A DNA stretch of 10,130 bases from Saprospiraceae bacterium (lineage in GTDB: Bacteria; Bacteroidota; Bacteroidia; Chitinophagales; Saprospiraceae), in the NCBI GenBank assembly GCA_020630045.1, contig JAHDCE010000097.1:1-10130 (forward strand), read 5' to 3'. The notes under the pieces are model-generated. The model did not search any database and was not told the origin of the DNA. It saw only the letters and a list, made by a program, of their open reading frames with translations. Position 1 is the first letter of the stretch, and every line of letters starts with the position of its first letter. Both the position numbers and the translations under genes were made by a program. Positions 1 to 6,690 of this stretch are shown here, in pieces.

Positions 1-1
1 T

Positions 2-829
2 TGGTTCAGCAACTCTATGCAGCGTGTTACCTTCTCTTGGGATGCGGATGCCAATGCTGATCAGTATCAGGTTCGTTGGAAGCAGCAAGGAGCCGCTTCT
101 TGGAACAATATCGGTAATAGCCCGGGTAATGACTTCAAGTCAATCTTCCCATTGACAGGAGGAGCCACATACCAGTTCGGTGTACGTAAGTATTGCCTAG
201 CGGAAACTCAGTGGTCTGTTTATTCAACTACAATCACATTCACTCAGCCGCTTTGTTTGGCACCGACAGGTGTAGCTTTCTCTAAGTACGCGAACGGCGA
301 CCACAAAATCGAGTGGACCGGTACAGGAGACCATGTCAAGTATCAAGTAAGATACCGTGCGGTTGGTACGACTTCTTGGACGACTTTGGGTGTTACACCA
401 GGACAAGCGTTCAAGCGTATTGCTGCCAGTCAAATGGCGGATGGTACTACTTATGAAGTTCGTATTCGTTCACTTTGTAACACTAACGGTCCTAACAGCC
501 AGAACGTATGGTCATTCTACTCTCCATACTACAACTACACACCTGCCGCAGGTGCGAGGTTGCCACAAATGAACGGATTGACGGTAGAAAACGTATATCC
601 AAACCCGACTTCTGAAATGTTGAACGTGAGTCTTTCTGTAGAAGCTCAGCGCGATGTTGAAATTCGCGTTGTTGACTTAGTAGGAAGAACAATCATGAAC
701 CGTTCTGTGAACTTGGGCGCCGGTTTCCATACCGAGCAGTTGGATGTCAAAGGTCTTGACAATGGATATTACATGGTAATCATCCAAGATGGTGAAGATC
801 AGATTACAACCAAATTCATGAAAATGTAA
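2..829 (+). CDS. Secreted fibronectin type III-like protein with T9SS type A sorting domain (C-terminal part)
   Basis: The frame is open to the left edge, so this is the last 275 residues of a longer protein; the ATG at 17 is internal. Two similar beta-sandwich units are visible: the end of one (about residues 1-83) and a complete one (about 84-180). Both carry a YQVRW/YQVRY strand followed by SW..(I/L)G..PG..FK, which marks them as tandem fibronectin type III-like repeats. Cysteines recur near domain borders (KYCLAET, PLCLAPTG, RSLCN). The last 80 or so residues are a T9SS type A sorting domain, with VYPNPTSEMLNV at its start and a GYYMVII strand ending in KFMKM. In this family that domain sends the protein through the outer membrane by PorU-type processing. 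The N-terminal catalytic or binding part lies outside the window, so the activity (adhesin, peptidase or glycan enzyme) cannot be stated. A strong terminator follows directly. Confidence 0.9.
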   Translation, partial: WFSNSMQRVTFSWDADANADQYQVRWKQQGAASWNNIGNSPGNDFKSIFPLTGGATYQFGVRKYCLAETQWSVYSTTITFTQPLCLAPTGVAFSKYANGDHKIEWTGTGDHVKYQVRYRAVGTTSWTTLGVTPGQAFKRIAASQMADGTTYEVRIRSLCNTNGPNSQNVWSFYSPYYNYTPAAGARLPQMNGLTVENVYPNPTSEMLNVSLSVEAQRDVEIRVVDLVGRTIMNRSVNLGAGFHTEQLDVKGLDNGYYMVIIQDGEDQITTKFMKM

Positions 830-865
830 TCCTCCTTTCGGAGAATATTTTCAATAACTGATACG

Positions 866-900
866 GCCCGCAGCGGAATTTTCCGCTGCGGGCTTTTTTT
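866..900 (+). terminator. Strong intrinsic terminator
   Basis: Bases 866-878 (GCCCGCAGCGGAA) pair perfectly with 881-893, giving a GC-rich stem of up to 13 bp with a minimal loop. Seven T residues follow (894-900). It lies 37 bases past the stop of the T9SS cargo gene and separates that transcript from scpB. Confidence 0.93.
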
Positions 901-1012
901 GTGGAAAGCTTGCAGCATTAGATGGCGTTTTTCGTGCCTTGAACCAAAATAAAATCCGGATTTGTCGTTCATGCAGCCATTCTTAAACAAGTTCATTAAT
1001 TTTGCGCTTGAA

Positions 1013-1639
1013 ATGGATAAACTACAACAACATATCGAAGCGGTGATTTTTTCAAGTGAACATCCGCTTTCATACAAGGAGATAAAAGATTGCTTGGAAA
1101 AAAGCATGGAAACCAAACTCAAGAAGAAAGATTTTGAGCACGCTCTTCAACAATTGGAAAAAAAATACGAAGGTGAGGATTTCGCCTTCGAAATCGTTTG
1201 TATAGGCGGAGGGTATCAGTTCTTAACCAAAGGTGCATATCATAATACCATTGGCACACTGTTACGACAAAAAGCCAACCGTCGCTTGTCTCGTGCAGCA
1301 TTGGAAACACTTTCCATTATCGCATACAAGCAGCCTTGCACAAAATCCGAAGCCGAAGCTATCCGTGGAGTAAGTTGCGATTACTCCATACAAAAGCTAT
1401 TGGAAAAGGAATTGGTCGCCATCCAAGGCCGGAGTGAAGGTCCGGGCCGTCCACTTCTTTATGGCACAGGAGAAAAATTTATGAACTATTTCGGGTTGAA
1501 AAGTATTGGAGATTTACCGAAGCTAAAAGATTTCGATACCGAAGAAAACAATACCATTGGAGATGCGGTTCCAATCATGGAAGCCAAGGACAAAGAACAA
1601 ACAACAGAATTAAAATCAGATGAAGAAAAAGAATCATAA
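1013..1639 (+). CDS. scpB: Segregation and condensation protein B
   Basis: ScpB dimerises and binds the kleisin ScpA in the SMC-ScpAB condensin, which compacts and separates the chromosome in the cytoplasm. The protein has two winged-helix domains. The first (about residues 1-88) opens with MDKLQQHIEAVIFSSEHPLS. The second (about 90-170) carries the family hallmark LSRAALETLSIIAYKQP, then AIRGV and EGPGRPLLYGT. The acidic, Glu/Lys-rich tail after residue 175 is variable in the family. I chose the ATG at 1013 because homologs begin at this MDKLQQ-like position; the frame also contains ATG 971 and TTG 962, which would add 14 to 17 unlikely residues. Length is then 208 aa, normal for ScpB. The 3' end overlaps the next gene by 20 bases, suggesting coupled translation. 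The usual partner scpA is not in the window. Confidence 0.95.
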   Translation: MDKLQQHIEAVIFSSEHPLSYKEIKDCLEKSMETKLKKKDFEHALQQLEKKYEGEDFAFEIVCIGGGYQFLTKGAYHNTIGTLLRQKANRRLSRAALETLSIIAYKQPCTKSEAEAIRGVSCDYSIQKLLEKELVAIQGRSEGPGRPLLYGTGEKFMNYFGLKSIGDLPKLKDFDTEENNTIGDAVPIMEAKDKEQTTELKSDEEKES

Positions 1640-2450
1640 ACGACCCACAGGAAAACATAATTCCCCGAAAAAAAAGTTTTACAAAAAGAAAAACAAAGAG
1701 GAAAAAGCCGGCCCGGTCTTGAAAAAAGAGGTCGCCAAAGAAATGGTGTTGAATAAATACCTGGCCTCTACGGGTATTTGCTCTCGTAGAAAGGCAGCCG
1801 AATTTATCGAAGCGGGGAAGGTGAAAGTCAATGGCGAAATCATGAAAGTCCCATACTATAGGGTACAAGAAAATGATGTTGTCGAGTACGATGGAAAAAC
1901 GGTTACTCCTGAAGAAAAGTTGGTATATCTTCTCATCAATAAACCTAAAAACACCATTACCTCTACCAAAGACCCCCAAGGAAGGAAAACCGTAATGGAT
2001 ATAGTAGCGAATGCCTGTACGGAAAGAATATTTCCGGTAGGTCGTTTAGATAGAGATACGCTTGGCTTGTTACTGTTGACTAACGATGGTGATTTGGCAA
2101 AAAAATTATCACATCCCTCTCATGGTGTCGAAAAAATTTATCATGTTGTCCTGGATCAACAAGTAGAAATGGCCCACATGAAACAAATCCTTGCCGGGCT
2201 CGAACTCGAAGACGGTGTTGCCGAAGTTGATGCCCTGGGATACATAGAAGACACCAAGGGCAATGAAGTAGGCATAAAAATCCATATCGGGAAAAATAGG
2301 ATTGTCCGTAGATTGTTCGAACATTTTGGTTACAAAGTCGTCAAACTAGATCGGGTTTTATACGGCGGACTTACCAAAAAAGACCTGCCTAGGGGCAAAT
2401 GGAGACACCTTACTAAACAAGAAATTATTCAACTAAAACACTTCAAATAG
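1620..2450 (+). CDS. rluB: RsuA/RluB-family rRNA pseudouridine synthase
   Basis: The enzyme isomerises a specific uridine in ribosomal RNA to pseudouridine. The 276-residue protein starts with a Lys-rich, disordered-looking tail (about 1-42), common in Bacteroidota members and probably RNA-contacting. An S4 RNA-binding domain follows (about 43-95; LNKYLASTGICSRRKAAEFI, KVKVNGE). The catalytic domain (about 105-270) shows the signature GRLDRDTLGLLLLTNDGDLA; D144 in GRLD is the expected catalytic aspartate. KIYHVVL and NRIVRRLFEHFGYKVVKLDR are further family motifs. The ATG at 1620 lies inside the scpB 3' end. The scpB-rluB neighbourhood is widespread in bacteria, which supports the RluB name (23S U2605 in E. 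coli numbering), but an RsuA- or RluF-like target cannot be excluded from sequence alone. Confidence 0.92.
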   Translation: MKKKNHKRPTGKHNSPKKKFYKKKNKEEKAGPVLKKEVAKEMVLNKYLASTGICSRRKAAEFIEAGKVKVNGEIMKVPYYRVQENDVVEYDGKTVTPEEKLVYLLINKPKNTITSTKDPQGRKTVMDIVANACTERIFPVGRLDRDTLGLLLLTNDGDLAKKLSHPSHGVEKIYHVVLDQQVEMAHMKQILAGLELEDGVAEVDALGYIEDTKGNEVGIKIHIGKNRIVRRLFEHFGYKVVKLDRVLYGGLTKKDLPRGKWRHLTKQEIIQLKHFK

Positions 2451-2576
2451 CCCGTTTTTTACCGAGTTCCGTAACTATTCTATATTTTTTCCGTCCTAAG
2501 TGCGAAATAATATTTCCCATTTAACATTTTTTAGTCGATTTAACTATATTTATTCGGGTAAACAAAACGATACGGA
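2451..2576 (+). promoter_or_regulatory. AT-rich leader and probable promoter region for the OmpA-like gene
   Basis: This 126-base gap separates rluB from the OmpA-like gene. It holds two near-matches to the Bacteroidota -7 box TAnnTTTG: TATATTTT at 2481 and TATATTTA at 2545. Neither has a convincing -33 element, so the exact promoter is uncertain. I see no hairpin with a T tract that would end the scpB-rluB transcript. Confidence 0.3.
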
Positions 2577-3518
2577 ATGAGATTCGGAATAATACTGACA
2601 CTTCTATTATTTCTAGGGCTGCTCCTATTTGGCCGCTGGTACTACGCATGTGAAGTATGCAATGAAAGAAATTATTGTGGGAGAGCACTTGTGCAGCCTG
2701 TCGATGAAGACATACGCGCAAGTACCTTAAACTTGATGGACAATGGCAAAATCGCCTTGAAAGGATATCAAGAATTTAAAGTCGATAGTGCAGTTGCTCT
2801 ACCGATTTTGAATGAAAATAACAATGATTTCCTTGCCGCTGTCGCGGAATTCATGAAAAAGAACCCACAGAAAAAGCTCATTATCACCGGCCAGTTAAAA
2901 AACAGTGAGAAAGATATTTCTGCCGGGATGTTCGAGAACCTAGGGGTGGCACGAGCCAACGAAATTCGAAAAAAATTAGTCGCCGAATACGGCCTTTCTG
3001 AAGACCGAATCAATCTGGATTATGAATTCATAGCCGATGATGCGTCACTCGAAACACCACTCAGATTTTCCGCTACGGGTCCCGATGGTGAATTAGCAGA
3101 TAACAACGCCAATGATGGAGGAAATGATGGCGAAGGTACTCCTGATGAATTCGAAAGTGAAGGTCAAGCATTCACCTTTACCAATATGACCTTCTCTGAT
3201 GCCAATTTTGATTACGATTCCGATGTCTTTAAACCCGGATCCGCATTTATCAATTACGCAGACTCTGTAAAAACATATTTAAGTACCAATGATGGAAAGT
3301 CATTGACGCTGACAGGACACACCTGCGACCTAGGAGCGGACAAATACAATTTGGACTTAGGACGTCGCCGTGCGAAATCGGTGAAAAAATATTTCCAAAA
3401 CCTAGGCGTTACAGCAACAATCAATACAGACTCCAAAGGGGAAACACAACCGGCATACCGAAATACCAGTGATGCCAATCGATCCAAAAACCGAAGAGTG
3501 AATATCCAAATCAAGTAA
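2577..3518 (+). CDS. Membrane-anchored OmpA-family protein with two OmpA-like units
   Basis: The 313-residue protein begins with one hydrophobic segment (about 4-19) without a lipobox, so it is probably an inner-membrane anchor with the rest in the periplasm. Just after it lies a CxxCxxxxxC cluster (C25, C28, C34). The C-terminal domain (about 205-313) is a peptidoglycan-binding OmpA domain: FDYDSDVFKPGS, then TGHTCDLG, YNLDLGRRRAKSVKKYF and the final NRSKNRRVNI. The diaminopimelate-binding Asp/Arg pair appears as D251 and R265, with the Cys insertion typical of Bacteroidota GHTCD variants. Residues about 82-155 look like a second, degenerate OmpA unit (FMKKNPQKKLIITGQL, LGVARANEIRKKLVAEYGL). 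The two are joined by an Asp/Asn/Gly-rich acidic linker (about 168-200). Its likely role is anchoring the envelope to the cell wall. It lies upstream of, and is codirectional with, the coiled-coil gene. Confidence 0.87.
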   Translation: MRFGIILTLLLFLGLLLFGRWYYACEVCNERNYCGRALVQPVDEDIRASTLNLMDNGKIALKGYQEFKVDSAVALPILNENNNDFLAAVAEFMKKNPQKKLIITGQLKNSEKDISAGMFENLGVARANEIRKKLVAEYGLSEDRINLDYEFIADDASLETPLRFSATGPDGELADNNANDGGNDGEGTPDEFESEGQAFTFTNMTFSDANFDYDSDVFKPGSAFINYADSVKTYLSTNDGKSLTLTGHTCDLGADKYNLDLGRRRAKSVKKYFQNLGVTATINTDSKGETQPAYRNTSDANRSKNRRVNIQIK

Positions 3519-3540
3519 AAGGGAACGCCCTTTCTTATTT
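3518..3540 (+). terminator. Weak candidate terminator after the OmpA-like gene
   Basis: AAAGGG (3518-3523) can pair with CCCTTT (3528-3533) around the loop AACG, followed by the T-rich TCTTATTT. The 6-bp stem starts at the last base of the stop codon. It is weak, so read-through into the gene at 3678 is plausible. Confidence 0.4.
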
Positions 3541-3677
3541 GGTTAATCAACGTTTAAAAACATACAAGTCATCAAGGCGTCGAAGTTTAATAAATTAGAA
3601 TCCTTGCTGATTCCTTAAGCGTTACATACAATTATCAATTTCTTTTTTTACTAGGGAAACCATCAAATTCTACAAGC

Positions 3678-5141
3678 ATGAATTTCTCCGAATTTTTTAC
3701 TGAAATGTTTAACGGCTGGGCAGCGTCCGAAAGTTGGGTAATGATTATCCTACTCATCGCTGCGTTCCTGCTAGGATTATTATTAGGATGGCTCATCTTC
3801 AGGGGAAGATGGCTACGTGTTAAAGCCGAACTGGAACAGCGTATGCGTGAATTATCAGACCTTCAAGCTAGGTATGACCAACTTAAGGCTGATCTTGAAT
3901 TGAAAGAGGCTGACTTGAAAAAAGCCGAACTCGAAATCGAAGACTTAAATGCCCGCATTAAAGCGCTGGAACTCGAAAAAGGAAACCTTCACAGCGATCT
4001 TTTTTCAGCCAACCAGAATATCAAAAACTTGGAAGACGAGAAAATCGGATTCTTGGATCAGGAAAAAGGATATTTATCAAAATTAGATGATTTTGACAAC
4101 CTTGTACTAGGTCTTAAAACCAAAAACAAGGAGTTGTCCGAACAAGCAGCCGTTGCCGGCGAATATTCAGCATTACAAAGCAAATACAATGCTGCCAATA
4201 CTCGCCTAGGAGATTTGAACACCGAAAACGAAAGACTCAAGTCACAATTAAAAGACTTGAACGGTAAAGTAACCTCTTTAGGAGCGGCAGTCGAAGATTT
4301 CGATGCTCTGAAAGACAAAATATCAAGCCTTGAAACCGAAAACGCCGACCTTAAAGCCCGTTTGGCGAAGCTATCCGGCGATTTGGATGCTGTAAATTCC
4401 GCTAAAGCGGGAATGGTGAATCGCTCTGAATTGGACGGCCTACAAGGACGCATCAACGGACTCGAAACCGAAAACGCCGATCTTCGTGCACAAATTGAAG
4501 CCGCGAAAGCAGAGCCTCAAGTTATGGCAGCTACCCTGGATACACCAGAGTCTAAAGAAGACCGAGCAGCCAAAGCCAAAGCGGAGGTGCAAGCAGCCCT
4601 AGGTACTAAAATCGCAGCCGCTAGCGCCGATGACAAAGACGACCTCAAACTTATCAATGGTGTCGGACCTTTCATCGAAAAGAAACTCAATGGACTAGGC
4701 ATTTATACATTCGAACAAGTAAGTCAATTCGATGCCGACTTCACTGAGAAAGTAACGGAAGCGATTCAGTTCTTCCCAGGAAGAATCCAAAGGGATGATT
4801 GGGTCGGACAGGCCAAAACATTACTAGGAAAAAAACAAAGCGGAAACCTAGTGGTTGGAGCCTCTCATCCGACTAATGTCGAAGACTTGAAAATCGTCGA
4901 GGGAATTGGGCCGAAAATCGAAGGTCTTCTAAAAGCCGATGGTATCAATACTTGGGCACAATTAGGAGCCGCACAGTTGGATCGTCTAAAACGTATCTTG
5001 AGCGATGCCGGCGACCGCTATCGTATCCACAACCCATCTTCTTGGGCGGAGCAAGCCAAACTCGCTTCCGAAGGCAAATGGGATGAGTTGGAAAAACTAC
5101 AAGACTATTTGATCGGAGGTAAAGATCCGGACAAAAAATAA
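3678..5141 (+). CDS. Membrane-anchored coiled-coil protein with tandem helix-hairpin-helix domains
   Basis: This 487-residue protein has three parts. One transmembrane segment (about 20-42, rich in L, I and G) follows an acidic N-terminus and precedes RGRWLRVK; by the positive-inside rule the C-terminal bulk should be cytoplasmic. A long charged coiled coil (about 46-280) follows, with repeated LETENADL-type phrases. An Ala/Lys-rich linker leads to two helix-hairpin-helix-like domains: the first around 322-380 (DDLKLINGVGPFIEKKLNGL), the second around 402-450 (EDLKIVEGIGPKIEGLLKAD). Each contains the hairpin G-(V/I)-G-P of HhH folds, which usually contact DNA backbone but also occur as protein-binding modules. 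Each is followed by a W..QAK helix. Function is unknown; it could be an envelope scaffold or a membrane tether for DNA. It is followed by a strong terminator. Gene and domain calls are firm, the role is not. Confidence 0.85.
   Translation: MNFSEFFTEMFNGWAASESWVMIILLIAAFLLGLLLGWLIFRGRWLRVKAELEQRMRELSDLQARYDQLKADLELKEADLKKAELEIEDLNARIKALELEKGNLHSDLFSANQNIKNLEDEKIGFLDQEKGYLSKLDDFDNLVLGLKTKNKELSEQAAVAGEYSALQSKYNAANTRLGDLNTENERLKSQLKDLNGKVTSLGAAVEDFDALKDKISSLETENADLKARLAKLSGDLDAVNSAKAGMVNRSELDGLQGRINGLETENADLRAQIEAAKAEPQVMAATLDTPESKEDRAAKAKAEVQAALGTKIAAASADDKDDLKLINGVGPFIEKKLNGLGIYTFEQVSQFDADFTEKVTEAIQFFPGRIQRDDWVGQAKTLLGKKQSGNLVVGASHPTNVEDLKIVEGIGPKIEGLLKADGINTWAQLGAAQLDRLKRILSDAGDRYRIHNPSSWAEQAKLASEGKWDELEKLQDYLIGGKDPDKK
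4332..4480 (+). repeat. Near-identical direct repeat units within the coiled coil
   Basis: The 17-base string GAAACCGAAAACGCCGA occurs at 4332-4348 and again at 4464-4480, 132 bases (44 codons) apart. It encodes the heart of ISSLETENADLKAR and INGLETENADLRAQ. A weaker relative, LNTENERLKSQ, lies further upstream. The spacing equals four 11-residue coiled-coil units, suggesting internal duplication rather than a mobile element. Confidence 0.7.
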
Positions 5142-5167
5142 ATCGTTCGATTTTACTTAAAAAATTA

Positions 5168-5200
5168 AACGCCTCATGGTTTTTCATGGGGCGTTTTTTT
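5168..5200 (+). terminator. Strong, probably bidirectional terminator between convergent genes
   Basis: Bases 5168-5178 (AACGCCTCATG) pair with 5185-5195 with one G-T wobble, leaving a 6-base loop, and T residues run to 5200. On the minus strand the same stem is followed by TTAATTTTTT. It therefore can stop both the coiled-coil gene (plus) and the dgkA operon (minus). Confidence 0.9.
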
Positions 5201-5201
5201 G

Positions 5202-5217
5202 TTCGCCTTCCGGCGAA
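5202..5217. repeat. Short hairpin beside the terminator
   Basis: TTCGCC (5202-5207) and GGCGAA (5212-5217) form a 6-bp inverted repeat with a TTCC loop, directly after the main terminator. It has no T tract on either strand, so it is probably an accessory structure. Confidence 0.45.
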
Positions 5218-5244
5218 ATGAATAAAATGATAACATCTAATGTA

Positions 5245-5619
5245 CTAGTATAAAAATCCCTTCAAAACCCGCCAACCTTTTGGTACGAAAATAATAAGTC
5301 CCACCGTAGCCGTTCCTAGGGCAATCAACAGAACAGCACCTGCGGATGCATCTTTTGCCTTTCCAGACAAAGGATGATGCTCTGTGGAAACTCGATCAGT
5401 CAAATACTCGATAGCAGAATTGAAGGTTTCAGCGGCAAGCACGCAACAAATAGAAAGGATAAGCAAGCACCATTCCGTTATGGAAACAGAAAAAACAAAT
5501 CCGCAAATAACGACTGCCGCACCTACTCCTAAATGAATTTTCATATTCGGCGTATGCCGAATAACATCAAAAATTCCTTGAAATGCATACCGGAAACTCT
5601 TTAAGCGGTCTCGTATCAT
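5245..5619 (-). CDS. dgkA: DgkA-family lipid kinase (diacylglycerol or undecaprenol kinase)
   Basis: This small integral membrane kinase phosphorylates diacylglycerol or undecaprenol with ATP, feeding lipid recycling or the cell-wall lipid carrier pool. The 124-residue length and three hydrophobic helices (about 30-46, 48-63, 91-112) fit the family. The signature AETFNSAIEYLTDRVS is followed by HHPLSGKAKDASAGAV. E64, N67 and E71 match by spacing the catalytic and metal-binding Glu69, Asn72 and Glu76 of E. coli DgkA. The N-terminal PNMKIHL segment resembles the undecaprenol-kinase type; the acidic residue usual just before this segment appears to be Thr. I start at ATG 5619 because the upstream TTG at 5628 adds only MPF. 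The gap to the upstream gene is 20 bases, so the two are probably cotranscribed; substrate cannot be decided from sequence. Confidence 0.92.
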   Translation of the reverse strand: MIRDRLKSFRYAFQGIFDVIRHTPNMKIHLGVGAAVVICGFVFSVSITEWCLLILSICCVLAAETFNSAIEYLTDRVSTEHHPLSGKAKDASAGAVLLIALGTATVGLIIFVPKGWRVLKGFLY

Positions 5620-5639
5620 GAACGGCAATTAAGGGTGGG

Positions 5640-6593
5640 TTAATTTTCCGCCAAATAAGGTTTGAATTGGAAAGAGCCTTTGACCCCTATCGCATTGTTT
5701 TCTTCACCAATAAAAGGAGAAAGTGCAGTACACTCCATTCGATTGGAATGAAAAATATGCTCATACGAATTTTGCTCAAAAAAATCGACCGGACGGCGAC
5801 TATTGACCAAGTTCAAATGATTGGTCAGGTACTTCATTTCCGTTGACCAAGCCACCGCATTGAACGTACCAAGGGCTAATTCCGGAGCAGCTTTATCTTC
5901 CATTCGCCGAATAATGGTTTTAAAATGAGCTAGCAATTGCGGATAAAGGGACTGGGTTTCAAATGTAGGATTGGTATAAGTGCTCAAAAAACGAAGCGGC
6001 TTTTTGGCCTCGTCCCCGACTTCAATGATGCCCGTGATATTTGGAATATCTTCATGATAAAATGTATCGATTTCAAGTATCGGATACTTTGAATAAATCG
6101 CCATCCCATTAAATCCGATACTCACCACGGACTTATTAAACGGATAAAGCGGCTCTAGCGTTTGCCGCAAAAATATATTCCAGTCCGGCGTAACTTCTTG
6201 GATAGAAATTAAATCCGCTTCGGAATTTTCCAACATGCTACACAACGATTCATAATCACCATCATGGTTGGAAATGTTGACATGCACCACATCCAAAGAA
6301 ACCTCCACATTCCGTTCCGGATAACTTAAGGCTTGGTTTGAACTCCCCTTTAAAAAATAAGCCAAGGCCCCAGCACAAGCAAAGCTGACCAACATGATTT
6401 TATGATGCTTCAACAACAAAAACACTAACCCGAAAGCCAGCATTCCGAACATGACATACACTGCATGATTAGTCAAATATCTTGAATATTGTCCTCCGGG
6501 TTGTAGTAGGATAATCCCCGTAATCGTAATAAGAACGATGGACAAAAAACTGACTACAAACTTATTTTCACTCATACCTTGTTCGGCAAGCAT
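5640..6593 (-). CDS. Membrane-anchored endonuclease/exonuclease/phosphatase-fold protein, active site degraded
   Basis: The 317-residue protein has three N-terminal transmembrane helices (about 12-30, 44-62, 66-82) and then an EEP-type domain (about 98-310), an arrangement seen in many Bacteroidota EEP proteins. The family pattern is clear: HVNISN (N106), ADLISIQE (E133), FNGMAIYSKYPI and LALGTFNAVAWS. Several catalytic positions are changed. The GDFN aspartate is Thr (T243), the terminal GSDH region reads GEEN (E298, N299), and the mid-domain histidine position appears to be Tyr (Y206). Hydrolysis by the normal mechanism is therefore doubtful; the protein may bind a ligand or act structurally. 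I start at ATG 6593, preceded by AGGA at a suitable distance; ATG 6575 is the alternative. The frame runs back to 6758 only by overlapping the upstream gene. dgkA follows 20 bases downstream. Confidence 0.85.
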   Translation of the reverse strand: MLAEQGMSENKFVVSFLSIVLITITGIILLQPGGQYSRYLTNHAVYVMFGMLAFGLVFLLLKHHKIMLVSFACAGALAYFLKGSSNQALSYPERNVEVSLDVVHVNISNHDGDYESLCSMLENSEADLISIQEVTPDWNIFLRQTLEPLYPFNKSVVSIGFNGMAIYSKYPILEIDTFYHEDIPNITGIIEVGDEAKKPLRFLSTYTNPTFETQSLYPQLLAHFKTIIRRMEDKAAPELALGTFNAVAWSTEMKYLTNHLNLVNSRRPVDFFEQNSYEHIFHSNRMECTALSPFIGEENNAIGVKGSFQFKPYLAEN

Positions 6594-6690
6594 GGTAATC
6601 CTGTTTAGGTAGGCAACAAAGATAAGGAATGAGGAATAAATGAAGATGATGTCGTAAAAACTTACATAAAATGTACAAAAATTGTTGTGG

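Noticed and set aside
799..1122. Open frame of 107 codons on the minus strand across the terminator and the scpB start.
   Set aside because: It crosses a strong terminator, overlaps the well-supported scpB gene, and its translation shows no recognisable domain.
1575..1979. Open frame of 134 codons on the minus strand within rluB, rich in Phe and Leu.
   Set aside because: It is the mirror of the Lys/Glu-rich N-terminus of rluB; the hydrophobic look comes from AAA/GAA codons read backwards.
4058..4456. Minus-strand frame of 132 codons inside the coiled-coil gene.
   Set aside because: It arises from repetitive coiled-coil codons of the plus-strand gene and has no domain or start context.
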